Source: Curvibacter sp. (GTDB taxonomy: Bacteria; Pseudomonadota; Gammaproteobacteria; Burkholderiales; Burkholderiaceae_C). Taken from it: a DNA stretch of 64,000 nucleotides. The translations under genes and the position numbers were made by a program. Positions 31,398-40,270 of this stretch are shown piece after piece. Each line of letters opens with the position of its first letter. Position 1 is the stretch's first letter. The notes beneath the pieces were generated by a model. The model was not told the DNA's origin. It ran no database searches and worked only from the letters and a program-made list of their open reading frames with translations. The stretch lies in assembly GCA_020248905.1 (NCBI GenBank), contig JADCGR010000004.1, forward strand, positions 113,237 through 177,236. Direction: 5' to 3'.

Positions 31398-31742
31398 GGC
31401 CCAGGCGGCCAGAACGTCAACAAGGTTTCCACGGCCGTGCACTTGCGCTTCGACATCCGCGCCTCGTCACTGCCGGCCGCAGTGAAGGAGCGCCTGCTGG
31501 CGCTGCCGGGCCGGCGCGTGAGCAAGGACGGCATCCTGCTGCTCAAGGCGCAAGCCGCCCGCAGCCAGGAGCAGAACCGGGCCGCGGCGCTGGAGCGGCT
31601 GCAGGAGATCGTGGCGCAGGCCGCGCTGGTGCCGGAGATCCGGCGCCCCACCAAACCGACCTACGGCTCCCGGCAGCGCCGGCTCGAAGGCAAGGCCCAA
31701 CGCTCGCAGGTGAAGGCTGCACGGCGGAGGGTGGACGAATAA
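31347..31742 (+). CDS. arfB: alternative ribosome-rescue factor / peptidyl-tRNA hydrolase ArfB
   Basis: ArfB releases ribosomes stalled on non-stop mRNA. The 131-residue protein contains the release-factor GGQ motif at residues 20-22 (MRSQGPGGQNVNK), followed by VSTAVHLRFDIRAS, and a basic tail (TYGSRQRRLEGKAQRSQ, KAARRRVDE) that enters the mRNA channel. Length and tail match the family. The ATG at 31347 overlaps a remnant of the neighbouring synthase gene's end. In the presumed ancestral order it directly followed the pseudouridine-synthase gene. Confidence 0.93.
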   Translation: MVRVKEDEVEITAMRSQGPGGQNVNKVSTAVHLRFDIRASSLPAAVKERLLALPGRRVSKDGILLLKAQAARSQEQNRAAALERLQEIVAQAALVPEIRRPTKPTYGSRQRRLEGKAQRSQVKAARRRVDE

Positions 31743-31879
31743 GCTGGCAACGTCCGGAAGACCGCGCGCTCACCCCGCAACCCCACAGGCGCTGAGGGCA
31801 GTCGATGGCAGTGACCACTCGCGGCCACTTCAGTTCGTAGGCGAGCGGCAGCTTCGCGGCTGCTGACTGAGTTGGACTT

Positions 31880-32290
31880 TTACTTTGGGTACAGCAGCAA
31901 CTGCGTGCAGCGAAAGAGTGCCAGCGTGCGACCCGTTTCGCGGGAGCTGACGGTTGCATCCCACACCTGCGTGGTCCGCCCCAGATGCGCCGGCCGCGCT
32001 TCGCAAACCACTGTGCCTTCGCGCACCGTGCCGAGATGGTTGGACTTCAGCTCGACGGTGGTGAAGCCGCTGGCCCCTTCGGGCATGTTGCGCACGCAGC
32101 CATAGCCGGCCAGCGTGTCCGCCAGAGTCACCACGCTGCCGGCGTGAAGGAACCCATTTGGGGCCATCAGCTCCGCGCGCACCCGCAACTCGGCCTGCAA
32201 CAGGTCGGGATCGGTGCGGGTGATCACGATACCCAGATGGGCTGGCAGGTGCTGCTGCCCGAGACGATTGAATTCTTCAGGCGTGCGCAC
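31880..32290 (-). CDS. PaaI-family hotdog thioesterase
   Basis: The 136-residue protein starts at GTG (VRTPEEFNRLGQQHLPAHLG) and has the hotdog-fold features ELMAPNGFLHAGSVVTLADT, with Asn, His and the acidic residue of the PaaI active site, then GFTTVELKSNHLGTVREGTV. It would hydrolyse small acyl-CoA thioesters. The gene overlaps the upstream hydrolase by 14 nt, and an N-terminal extension in the same frame is just that gene's shadow. It is the last gene of a TetR-controlled operon. Confidence 0.86.
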   Translation of the reverse strand: MRTPEEFNRLGQQHLPAHLGIVITRTDPDLLQAELRVRAELMAPNGFLHAGSVVTLADTLAGYGCVRNMPEGASGFTTVELKSNHLGTVREGTVVCEARPAHLGRTTQVWDATVSSRETGRTLALFRCTQLLLYPK

Positions 32291-33182
32291 AGTGAACTCC
32301 TGGATGGGGGAGGGTTTCGAACCATTCCAGCGCGTCGCGCCACAAGGGTTCGGCTTGAGGGCGGAAATAGCCCATGTGGCCGATCGGACCCAGGCCCATG
32401 CGAACCGGGTCGATGTCCAATCCGCGCCATTCAGCATGCCGGTACCCGGCCATGAAGGCGTCGCGGGAGGCGGGCGGGGCCCAGTGATCGTCCAGCGCGT
32501 TAGCCGCAACGATGGGTGTGCGCACGCGGTCGAAACTCGCTGCGACCTCGTCAGCAACTTCGGGATCGTCGAAGAAGTAGCGAGGGCGGCTGCACCATTC
32601 GCGCCATTGGCGGTAGACGTCCAGTGGCAGGTCCTCACCCATGCCCAGCAAGCTCCACGGCAGGTAGCCCTTCCAGCGCGTGAGCAGCGGGCCTATCAGC
32701 CGCCACATCGCCAGCACCCGCAGGCGTTCCAGCGGTGGCATCCAGCCGTGCCACCCGGCGCCGGTGGCGAAGGTGTACAGGCCCGCCACCCGATCGGGCT
32801 GGGGCAACAGACCAAAGGCGTGTCCACCGTAAGAGTGGCCGACGATGAAGAGTGAACTCGGCGTCCCGGGCTGCTGCGCAGCGCGATCGACCGCGGCCGC
32901 CAGGTCGAGCCGAGCCCAGTCACGGTAGTCCATGCGAAAGCCCTTCAGGCTGGTCGGGCGCGACTGGCCTATCCCACGGTAGTCCAGCGTCCATGTCGCG
33001 TGGCCGCGCGACGCCGCAAAGAGTGCGAAGCGGCGGTAAAAGCGCTGGGGTACACCGGTCGCACCGGCGACGACAATGCGGCCTCGCAGTGGCCCGGATT
33101 CCGGGTAGTACGTGGCCGACAGGCGATAGCCATCGGCGGCGGTCAGAGTCAGAGGCTCCGGTTCGTTCAATCTCGTGTTCAT
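32277..33182 (-). CDS. alpha/beta hydrolase
   Basis: The 301-residue protein begins MNTRLNEPEPLTLTAADGYR and folds as an alpha/beta hydrolase: the oxyanion region IVVAGATGVPQRFY, the nucleophile elbow GHSYGGHAFG, a late acidic stretch (ANALDDHWAPP) and the histidine in GPIGHMGYFRP. The substrate is unknown; it may be a serine esterase or lipase-like enzyme. It lies 4 nt after the TetR gene and overlaps the PaaI-type thioesterase, so the three form one operon. Confidence 0.86.
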   Translation of the reverse strand: MNTRLNEPEPLTLTAADGYRLSATYYPESGPLRGRIVVAGATGVPQRFYRRFALFAASRGHATWTLDYRGIGQSRPTSLKGFRMDYRDWARLDLAAAVDRAAQQPGTPSSLFIVGHSYGGHAFGLLPQPDRVAGLYTFATGAGWHGWMPPLERLRVLAMWRLIGPLLTRWKGYLPWSLLGMGEDLPLDVYRQWREWCSRPRYFFDDPEVADEVAASFDRVRTPIVAANALDDHWAPPASRDAFMAGYRHAEWRGLDIDPVRMGLGPIGHMGYFRPQAEPLWRDALEWFETLPHPGVHCAHA

Positions 33183-33186
33183 GGCG

Positions 33187-33792
33187 TCAGGGATTGGCCG
33201 TGGCTTCGCGAAGTTCGCGCGCCACGATGTCAAGCAGGGTGTCGGTGGTTTCGCTGAGGGCTCGTGCATTGCTGGCCACACGGGCCTGCATCAGCGCCCC
33301 CTCGTAAGCTGCAACAAGCAGTGTGGCCAGCGCGGGCGCGCGCGTCGAAGGCAGGCCGGCTCGCAACAGCACTCCGGCCAAACGCTCGCGGAGTGCGGCG
33401 AATCCCCGAGCCAGCGCGCCGCGAAGCGCCGTGTCTTCGGGCGTCGACTCCAGTGCGACAGTGGCAAGCGGACAGCCGGCCGCAAACTCGGTGCGCTCGA
33501 GCTGGCGTTGCGCACCAGCCAACCAAGCGCGCAGCGCAGCGACGGGGTCAGCTTCGCGCAGTAGCAGCGCGTCCATGCGCGTCTCCAGCGCGACGACAGC
33601 GGCGTTGATGGCCGCAACTGCCAGTTCGGTCTTGCCGCCCGGGAAGTGGTGGTACAGCACTCCCTTCGGTGCTTGCGCTGCCTGCAGCAACTCTGACAAG
33701 CCAATGCCGTGCAACCCCCGCCGCTGCAAAGCTTCGGTCATCGCATGGATCAGGCGGTCGCGGGTGGCTGGTGATGTCGCACTGGTTCGCAT
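33187..33792 (-). CDS. TetR-family regulator
   Basis: The 201-residue protein has a TetR N-terminal HTH (TRDRLIHAMTEALQRRGLHG, LQAAQAPKGVLYHHFPGGKT). The C-terminal part, rich in Leu/Ala with a conserved Cys (FAAGCPLATVALE), resembles the LmrA/YxaF-type ligand-binding domain. It heads an operon with the hydrolase and thioesterase and has a palindrome 13 nt upstream, so autorepression is likely. The inducer is not identifiable. Confidence 0.88.
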   Translation of the reverse strand: MRTSATSPATRDRLIHAMTEALQRRGLHGIGLSELLQAAQAPKGVLYHHFPGGKTELAVAAINAAVVALETRMDALLLREADPVAALRAWLAGAQRQLERTEFAAGCPLATVALESTPEDTALRGALARGFAALRERLAGVLLRAGLPSTRAPALATLLVAAYEGALMQARVASNARALSETTDTLLDIVARELREATANP

Positions 33793-33804
33793 GACGTGAT
33801 TCTA

Positions 33805-33820
33805 TAGACCGGTCGGTCTA
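33805..33820. promoter_or_regulatory. putative TetR operator
   Basis: TAGACC-GGTC-GGTCTA has perfect 6-bp arms around a 4-bp spacer and lies 13 nt upstream of the TetR start codon. The size, symmetry and position fit an autoregulatory TetR operator. Confidence 0.65.
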
Positions 33821-33841
33821 GTGTCAATCGGGCGGGTTTGC

Positions 33842-34256
33842 CACTCGGTGCCGGCGCGCGTGAGCTGGCAGAGCGAGACGCGACTACGCTTAGCCGTGAA
33901 GGACATCGGGCCTGAGGACATCGCATGGATGTGCGCCCAGGTGGGCCTGGAGCTGCTCGCACTGCGGCGCATCCGCATCGGGCGCATTGCCCTGGCGGGC
34001 CTGCCCCCGGGGAAGTGGCGCTGGAGCGGCAGCAGTACATCGTGGCGCAGGCCGCGCAGGTGCCGGAGATCCGGCGCCCGACGAAACCGACCTACGGCTC
34101 GCGCCAGCGCCGGCTGGAGGGCAAGGCGCTGCGCTCGCAGGTGAAGGCGACGCGGCGCAGAGTGGACGATCAAGCTGGCAACGACAGGGAGCGCAAGCGG
34201 TCACCCCTTAGCCCCATAGGCGCTGCGCGCCGTCGTTGGCAGTGACCTCTCTCGGC
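33842..34256 (+). pseudogene. fused remnant of pseudouridine-synthase-like gene and arfB
   Basis: 33846-34022 aligns to the C-terminal coding part of the synthase-like gene (30113-30290), and 34017-34170 aligns to the C-terminal half of arfB (from about 31586). The join is at GGCGCT (34017-34022), present in both parent genes, so a microhomology deletion removed the synthase end and the arfB start. The arfB stop codon is changed (GATCAA). Similarity continues past the coding end to about 34256. Divergence of roughly a tenth of positions suggests an old or foreign second copy. Confidence 0.75.
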
Positions 34257-34360
34257 TAGGTGTGGTCGGTAGCACGGAAGACAAAAAGCAGACACGCCGC
34301 GCTGACGGGTTTCGCGGGTTTGTTGGTACGGTCGCAATCCGGGCGGGCTGGGCAGGAAAA

Positions 34361-34479
34361 GACTGATATAAATCAGTCACTTAAAACAGATCACGGGAGG
34401 GAACTTGATGAGCGCCGGCCTTGTTAGTAAGACAGGTTTGCCGCCTACATCAAGTTGGGGCTCACGGCGCTCGTGGTAA
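34361..34479 (+). other. promoter-like palindrome and 23-codon ORF with strong RBS
   Basis: GACTGAT-ATAA-ATCAGTC (34361-34378) is a clean dyad. After it, GGGAGG (34395-34400) precedes ATG (34408), opening a 23-codon frame beginning MSAGLVSKTGLPPTSSW that stops at 34479. It looks like a gene start cut by the incoming lower-GC cassette, or a leader. The rest of the gap to the DUF262 start holds nothing recognisable. Confidence 0.35.
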
Positions 34480-34525
34480 CCCGTATCAGCCCACTAAATA
34501 CACTCTTACCCCAAAGGAATGCACT

Positions 34526-36115
34526 ATGGCCGTCGCAACCATAACGATCCGGCAGTTGCTCCAACGAATCACGGATGGAGAGATTCGAATTCCTGCATTC
34601 CAACGCGAATTCGTTTGGGAGCCGGATCGTGTTCAATTTCTGATGGACAGTATCTTCAAGGGATATCCGATTGGAACGGTCCTATTTTGGCGAACCAAGG
34701 AAAAGCTGTCATACGACCGAGATCTCGGTCCGTTCACGCTGCCTGAACCGAAGAAGGAGTACCCGATTGATTACGTTCTCGACGGTCAACAACGCCTTAC
34801 TTCGATCTTCTCAACATTTCAAATTGAGCTGAAACAGAATCCCGAAACGAAGGTGAAGTGGGTTGATATCTATTTTGATCTGTCTGCTGCCGCAAGCGCA
34901 CAGGACTCGCAGTTTGTCGCGTTGGAACCTACCGACGTCAAAGCTCACCATGTCCCGATGCGAATCCTGTTTGACGTGAGTGAGTTTGGCAAGTTCACGC
35001 GCACTATCAAAGATGAAGCTCAGCTAAAGGCGATCGATCAACTGCAAGCACTATTCAAGGAAGCAGTAATTCCGGTCGAGACGGTCGAAACTGAAGAGCA
35101 TTCAAAGATTGCAATCATCTTTGAGCGCATCAACCGCGGCGGTGTCCCGCTGGACACCTATCAACTTCTTTCCGCATGGACTTGGAGCGGCGACTTTGAC
35201 CTACGTACTAAGTTCGAGGAACTTGCCAACGAACTGGATGAAGCCGGCTTTAGCGACCTTAGAGATGACCCTGATCTTTTGCTCAAGTGCTGCGCATCAG
35301 TAGTACGAAACGATGCCTCAGCACACGCCATCGTCGATCTAAAGGGCTCTGAAGTTCGAGACTCTTTCGCAGTCCTACGTAACGGTATCCTTGGCGCAAT
35401 AGAGTTTTTGCGACGCGACTGCGGCGTTGCCTCTCTGAAGATACTGCCCTACAAGTCAATGATCATCCCGCTCGCCCGGTGTTTTGCAACGGACAAGGCT
35501 GCTGGGTTTCACCCAAATGCACAGCAGCGAGCAGCTCTCCGACGTTGGTTCTGGCATAGCTGTTTTTCCCGTCGTTACTCTAACAGCGTCGACAACGCTA
35601 TCGCCCAGGACATCGCGGCGACGCTACAGCTTCTTGCAGGCAACGCCTCCGAGTTCGAAAAGAGAACCATAACGATCGGTGCCGAGTACTTCATCGACAA
35701 CGTCTTCGCCCTTACGTCAGTCAACACGAAGGTCTTCATTCTTTTGCTCGCACAAGCAAAGCCTAAGTCCTTCCTGTCGGCCGCCGATGTCGACCTAGAC
35801 GAAGTCCTCGTGTCGTGCAATAGAACGGAGTTTCACCATATCTTCCCCAAAAACCACCTCGCAACAAAAGAGGGCGTCAAAGACCGGAACACGCAGTTCA
35901 TGCTTGCAAACTTCGCCTTCCTCTCTCAGAGGGATAATCGGAGCATTCAAGACAAGGCACCGTCCGAGTACATCACGATGATGCCGCCCGCATCGTTGGA
36001 TCACATTTTGGATTCATCTTTGATTCCTAAAGGTGGACTCACGCTTCCGTACAAAGATTTCGTGCGCCAGCGAGCCGAACTTTTGGCTAACACCGCTAAC
36101 GCATTCTTTTCCTAG
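34526..36115 (+). CDS. DUF262/DUF1524 protein (GmrSD-like)
   Basis: The 529-residue protein begins MAVATITIRQLLQRITDGEI and has the DUF262 (GmrS-like) domain with IPAFQREFVWEPDRVQFLMD and the DGQQR signature at residues 86-90, then a C-terminal DUF1524/HNH-like domain with HHIFPKNH at residues 437-444. The family includes single-protein nucleotide-dependent nucleases that cut modified phage DNA. Base composition is visibly less GC-rich than the neighbours, which points to recent transfer. AAAGGAAT gives a Shine-Dalgarno 5-10 nt before the ATG. No methyltransferase is next to it. Confidence 0.88.
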   Translation: MAVATITIRQLLQRITDGEIRIPAFQREFVWEPDRVQFLMDSIFKGYPIGTVLFWRTKEKLSYDRDLGPFTLPEPKKEYPIDYVLDGQQRLTSIFSTFQIELKQNPETKVKWVDIYFDLSAAASAQDSQFVALEPTDVKAHHVPMRILFDVSEFGKFTRTIKDEAQLKAIDQLQALFKEAVIPVETVETEEHSKIAIIFERINRGGVPLDTYQLLSAWTWSGDFDLRTKFEELANELDEAGFSDLRDDPDLLLKCCASVVRNDASAHAIVDLKGSEVRDSFAVLRNGILGAIEFLRRDCGVASLKILPYKSMIIPLARCFATDKAAGFHPNAQQRAALRRWFWHSCFSRRYSNSVDNAIAQDIAATLQLLAGNASEFEKRTITIGAEYFIDNVFALTSVNTKVFILLLAQAKPKSFLSAADVDLDEVLVSCNRTEFHHIFPKNHLATKEGVKDRNTQFMLANFAFLSQRDNRSIQDKAPSEYITMMPPASLDHILDSSLIPKGGLTLPYKDFVRQRAELLANTANAFFS

Positions 36116-36207
36116 CGACCAGCGACGGAAAACATGAGCACCACCCCGCCAGTCGAGCGGACCTGTGCGAAGCGCCGCGCAGGCCGCTCACTTTTACGTT
36201 AGGCATC
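36098..36207 (+). repeat. attC-like element between the two accessory genes
   Basis: CTAACG (36097-36102) pairs with CGTTAG near 36203, and AGCGACC (about 36114) pairs with GGCCGCT near 36189, giving the two-box stem order of an integron attC. The right end, GTTAGGC, fits the GTTRRRY core; the left core does not match perfectly. No integrase is in the window, so cassette origin is only suggested. Confidence 0.35.
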
Positions 36208-36220
36208 TCCAGCCCCCCCT

Positions 36221-37048
36221 GTGACGGATCGCTCTAAATCTGCCCCACCGGTAGGTCAGTGCATCTATTGCGGGACCAAGCAGCACCCACTCTCCGATGA
36301 GCATGTAGTGCCGTATGGGCTTAGTGGGGCCCTTGTGTTGCCAAAGTCAAGTTGTAGCGTGTGTTCGCTGGCAACGAGCAAACTGGAGATGCGTCTCTTG
36401 CGTGGTCATTGGTGGCCGTACAGGCAGTTCCTCGGCCTCAAGTCACGCCGCAGCAAGCAGCCTCTGCCCGACCTTCAAGTCACGATAGAGCGAGCCAATG
36501 GCGAAAGGACTCCCGCCTCGTTGCCGATGGCGAAGCACTCGTTTGCAATGGTCTTTCGCCTCGCTCCGCCAACCATTCTCTCTGGCAACGTGAGCACAGA
36601 AGTCCCCTATGCAACCGAGGCCTTCTTGCGTACTCTTGGCCCAATGCCTGGTGCAGTACGAATTGGAGGCAAAGTCCATCGTCTCGCTCAGCAAGAGAAG
36701 CTCAATATCCCAGTGAACTTCCATGCTCCAGACCTTTGTCGGTTCCTAGCCAAGGTTGCCCATAGCTATGCGATCTATCGTCGCGGGCCGGCAGCCTGCG
36801 AAGAATACTTTCTCCCCCGCTTCGTACTTGGCGAGGAGGCTGGCGCCATGACGTACGTAGGCGGAGCGTCTAGTTCTGTCCTGGGTAGTTGGTTACCCGG
36901 CAACGGCACGCATGCGCTACTTGATCGCGTACAAGGGCCGTTTCTCTCTGTCTACATCCAACTCTTCCGCCACGACGGTGACCCTCCGCCAATCTATGAG
37001 GTCATCGTTGGTCGACTCCGCAGCCAGTTGCCGCAAGGTGATGGATAA
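36221..37048 (+). CDS. zinc-ribbon/HNH-like protein of unknown function
   Basis: The 275-residue product starts at GTG and has CIYCG (Cys14, Cys17), then SDEHVVPYGLSG with Glu27-His28, then CSVC (Cys45, Cys48). CxxC - EH-x-x-P - CxxC is the arrangement of HNH-type zinc folds, and such domains often accompany DUF262 proteins in defence loci. The rest (LAKVAHSYAIYRRGPAACEE) gives no further assignment. It lies downstream of the DUF262 gene behind an attC-like element and shares its atypical composition. Confidence 0.68.
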   Translation: MTDRSKSAPPVGQCIYCGTKQHPLSDEHVVPYGLSGALVLPKSSCSVCSLATSKLEMRLLRGHWWPYRQFLGLKSRRSKQPLPDLQVTIERANGERTPASLPMAKHSFAMVFRLAPPTILSGNVSTEVPYATEAFLRTLGPMPGAVRIGGKVHRLAQQEKLNIPVNFHAPDLCRFLAKVAHSYAIYRRGPAACEEYFLPRFVLGEEAGAMTYVGGASSSVLGSWLPGNGTHALLDRVQGPFLSVYIQLFRHDGDPPPIYEVIVGRLRSQLPQGDG

Positions 37049-37126
37049 CTCAAGCGTCGAGCGTCTGCTCGCTCGGTAACAATGCGCAACAGGTCACACC
37101 CGGTCATCCCGACTGCCTGAGTTCAG

Positions 37127-37150
37127 CAGTTGGGGCGGCTACCCCAACTG
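37127..37150. repeat. hairpin at the end of the oxidoreductase gene
   Basis: CAGTTGGGG and CCCCAACTG form a perfect 9-bp stem around a 6-nt loop that includes the stop codon of the minus-strand oxidoreductase. AGTTGGGGC also occurs at 34453-34461, upstream of the DUF262 gene, so this sequence brackets the lower-GC segment. Confidence 0.55.
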
Positions 37151-40100
37151 CCCAACCAGCAACCTCGCCACATGCACCGCCTCGCGCTGCGCGCCGTCCG
37201 CAATCTGGTGCCGGCAGCTGGTGCCGTCGGCCACCAAGATCGCATCCGCCTTCGCGCGCACCGCCGGCAGCAGCGCGGCCTCGGCCATCTGCATGGAGAC
37301 CTCGTAGTGCTCGGCCTCGTAGCCGAAGCTGCCGGCCATGCCGCAGCAGCTGGACTCGATGAGTTCCGGCCTGGCGCCGGGGATCAGGCTTAGCACTTCC
37401 ATCACGGGCGTGACGGCGGCAAAGGCCTTCTGGTGACAGTGGCCGTGCAGCAGCACGGGTTTGTCTACCGGCTTGAGCCTGGCCTTGAATTCTTCCAGCT
37501 GGCCGGCCCTGGCCTCGCGGGCCAGGAACTCTTCGAACAGCAGTGCGCTCTTGGCAATCTGTTGCGCGCCCTCGCCCAGGCCCATGACCAGGTGCTCGTC
37601 GCGCAGGGTCAGCAGGCAGCTGGGCTCCAGGCCGACGATGGCGATGCCCTTCTGCGCAAAAGGCAGCAGGCTCTCCATCACCTCGCGCGCCTTGGCCTTG
37701 GCCTGATCCACCATGCCGGCCGAAAGGAAGGTGCGGCCGCAGCACAGGTGCTTGCCATCTTCCTGCTGCTTGGTCGCCACGTGCACGGTGTAGCCGGCGG
37801 CCTGCAGCACCTGCAGGGCGGCGTGGGCGTTCCCGGACTCGAAGTAGCCGTTGAAGGTATCGACGAAGAGCACCACCGGTTTGGCGGCGGCCAGCACCTC
37901 GTCACGCGTGGCGCTCTGCACGGGCGTGTTGAAGAAGTGTTGACTCTTCCATTGCGGCAGGCTGCGCCGGGCAGAGAAGCCGAACAGCTTTTCGCTCAGC
38001 TGGGCCATGAGCGGCAGCTTGTCGCGCAGGTTGAGCACGGGGGCAATCTTTGCGGCGTGGCGCGCGTAGTCGGGCAGCTGGCCGACCAGCCTGTCCTTGA
38101 TCGTGTGGCCGTGCCTGGCCTTGTAGTGCTGCAGGAACTCGACCTTGAGCTTGGCCATGTCCACCCCCGTGGGGCAGTCGCGCTTGCAGCCCTTGCAGCT
38201 GACGCAGAGATCGAACGCCTCGCGCACCGGTTCGCTGCTCAGGGCGTCCTCGCTCTTAAGGCCTTCGATCTGACCGGACAGCGCCAGACGCAGGGTGTTG
38301 GCGCGGCCGCGGGTAAGGTGCTGTTCGTCACGCGTGACGCGGTAGCTCGGGCACATGGTGCCGGCGTCGAACTTGCGGCAGTGGCCGTTGTTGTTGCACA
38401 TCTCCACGTGCATGGCCAGGCCCTGGGCCGGGTCATCGCCGGTGCCCGGGGCCGTGGTTTCCTCGGTCACGGGGTTGTTGTGCACGTTCCAGGCGCTCCA
38501 GTCCAGCACGGGCTGGATGGGCACCACGCGCTGCTTGTGCCCGGGGGGGTAGCGCATGAGCGTGGTGTCATCCATCGTCGGCGGCTGGACGATACGCTGC
38601 GGGCACAGCAGGCCCTGCGGATCGAACTGCTGCTTGATCTGCGCGAAGGCTTCAGTGAGGCGCGGGCCGAACTGCCATTCGATCCACTCGCCGCGGCACA
38701 GGCCGTCGCCGTGCTCGCCGCTGTAGGCGCCCTTGTACTTGCGCACCAGTTCACTGGCTTCCTCTGCAATGGCGCGCATCTTGGCCGCGCCGTCCTTGCG
38801 CATGTCGAGGATGGGGCGCACATGCAGCGTACCCACGGAAGCGTGGGCATACCAGGTGCCGCGGCTGCTGTACTTGGCAAAGACCTGCGTGAGGGCGTCG
38901 GTGTACTCGGCCAGGTGCTCCAGGGGCACGGCGCAGTCTTCTATGAAGCTCACGGGCTTGCCGTCGCCGCGCAGGCTCATCATGATGTTGAGCCCGGCCT
39001 TGCGCACTTCCCACAGGTTCTTCTGCGGGGCGTCGTCGATCATCTCCACCACGCTGCCGGGCAAGCCCAGTTCGCCCATCAGGTCCACCAGTTCCCTGAT
39101 CTTGGGCGCGATGTCGGCCTTGCTGGCGCCCGAGAACTCCACCAGCAATATCGCTTCGGGCTGGCCGTGGTTGACGGCCGGCGAGAGCGCGGTGCGGATG
39201 GTGGGGGCAAAGGCCGGGTTCTGCAGCGAGAGCTCGATCATGGTGCGGTCCACCAGCTCCACGGCCGTGAGCGCCCCGCCCTGCATGTTGTGCCCCAGCT
39301 TGACGATGTGCTGGGTGCAGTCCATCGCCTGGTAGAAGGTGGGGAAGTTCACCACGCCCAGCACCTTGGCGCGCGGCAGTTCACTCAAGGAAAGGCAGAG
39401 CGAGCGCGTGAGCGCCAGCGTGCCTTCGCTGCCGATGAGCAGGTGGGCCAGATTGACCGAGCCGTCGCTGGTGTACGGCTTTTCGTTCTGGTTGTGGAAG
39501 ATGTCCAGGTTGTAGCCGGCCACGCGGCGCAGCACCTTGGGCCAGCGAGCCTCGATCTCGTCGCGGTGCAGGCCGGCCAGGCCGCGCACGAAGTCGCCGA
39601 TCTCTTTGGCGCGGCCCGAGGCGCGGTCGTAGCGGCCGAAGTCCAGCAGCTCGCCATCGGGCAGCCAGGCCTGGGCACCGAGCACGTTGTGCACCATATT
39701 GCCGTAGGCAATGGAGCGGCTGCCGCAGGAATTGTTGCCGGCCATGCCGCCCAGCGTGGCCTGCGCGCTGGTGGACACATCCACCGGGAACCAGAGGCCA
39801 TGCTTCTTGAGCGCGGCGTTCAGGTGGTCCAGCACCAAGCCGGGCTCCACCCGTGCGGTGCGCTGCTCGACGTTGACGTCGAGGATGTTGCGCATGTGCT
39901 TGCTGTGGTCGATGACCAGGCCCGCGCCCACGGTCTGGCCGCACTGGCTGGTGCCGCCGCCGCGCGGCACGATGGGCACCTTGAGGTCACGGCAGATGTC
40001 CAGCGCCAGGCGCACGTCGGCCGCGCTGCGCGGCAGGAACACGCCCACGGGCATGGCCTGGTAGATGGAGGCGTCGGTGGCGTAGCGGCCACGGTCGGCG

Positions 40101-40228
40101 GCGCTGAACAGCACCTCGCCCTGCGTTTCGGTGCGCAGGCGCGCGGCCAGCCGGGCGGCCACTTCATTACTGGCGCGGGCAATGGCTTCGTAGGCTTGAG
40201 TGGCGCTGGTTGGCAAGGGGGCGTTCAT
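37139..40228 (-). CDS. FAD-binding and Fe-S oxidoreductase (D-2-hydroxyacid dehydrogenase type)
   Basis: The 1029-residue fusion oxidises a D-2-hydroxyacid and passes electrons to a carrier. The N-terminal FAD domain shows VPRGGGTSQCGQTVGAG and the FAD-oxidase C domain ends near residue 490. The C-terminal half has 4Fe-4S motifs CVSCKGCKRDCPTGVDMAKL, the CNNNGHCRKFDAGTMCPSYR cluster and CCG-type motifs HCCGRTFL-like (LCCGRTFLSAGM) and SCCGMAGSFG. Substrate candidates are lactate, glycolate and 2-hydroxyglutarate. The neighbouring aminotransferase suggests glyoxylate metabolism (inference). Confidence 0.88.
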   Translation of the reverse strand: MNAPLPTSATQAYEAIARASNEVAARLAARLRTETQGEVLFSAADRGRYATDASIYQAMPVGVFLPRSAADVRLALDICRDLKVPIVPRGGGTSQCGQTVGAGLVIDHSKHMRNILDVNVEQRTARVEPGLVLDHLNAALKKHGLWFPVDVSTSAQATLGGMAGNNSCGSRSIAYGNMVHNVLGAQAWLPDGELLDFGRYDRASGRAKEIGDFVRGLAGLHRDEIEARWPKVLRRVAGYNLDIFHNQNEKPYTSDGSVNLAHLLIGSEGTLALTRSLCLSLSELPRAKVLGVVNFPTFYQAMDCTQHIVKLGHNMQGGALTAVELVDRTMIELSLQNPAFAPTIRTALSPAVNHGQPEAILLVEFSGASKADIAPKIRELVDLMGELGLPGSVVEMIDDAPQKNLWEVRKAGLNIMMSLRGDGKPVSFIEDCAVPLEHLAEYTDALTQVFAKYSSRGTWYAHASVGTLHVRPILDMRKDGAAKMRAIAEEASELVRKYKGAYSGEHGDGLCRGEWIEWQFGPRLTEAFAQIKQQFDPQGLLCPQRIVQPPTMDDTTLMRYPPGHKQRVVPIQPVLDWSAWNVHNNPVTEETTAPGTGDDPAQGLAMHVEMCNNNGHCRKFDAGTMCPSYRVTRDEQHLTRGRANTLRLALSGQIEGLKSEDALSSEPVREAFDLCVSCKGCKRDCPTGVDMAKLKVEFLQHYKARHGHTIKDRLVGQLPDYARHAAKIAPVLNLRDKLPLMAQLSEKLFGFSARRSLPQWKSQHFFNTPVQSATRDEVLAAAKPVVLFVDTFNGYFESGNAHAALQVLQAAGYTVHVATKQQEDGKHLCCGRTFLSAGMVDQAKAKAREVMESLLPFAQKGIAIVGLEPSCLLTLRDEHLVMGLGEGAQQIAKSALLFEEFLAREARAGQLEEFKARLKPVDKPVLLHGHCHQKAFAAVTPVMEVLSLIPGARPELIESSCCGMAGSFGYEAEHYEVSMQMAEAALLPAVRAKADAILVADGTSCRHQIADGAQREAVHVARLLVGQLG

Positions 40229-40270
40229 CTCAGTGATTCATCAGGTGTTCGTGCTGCGGGCACCGGGGGA

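Noticed and set aside
31880..32638. 252-codon version of the thioesterase
   Set aside because: The extra N-terminal part is the shadow of the upstream hydrolase and has no hotdog features; the GTG at 32290 gives the family-length protein.
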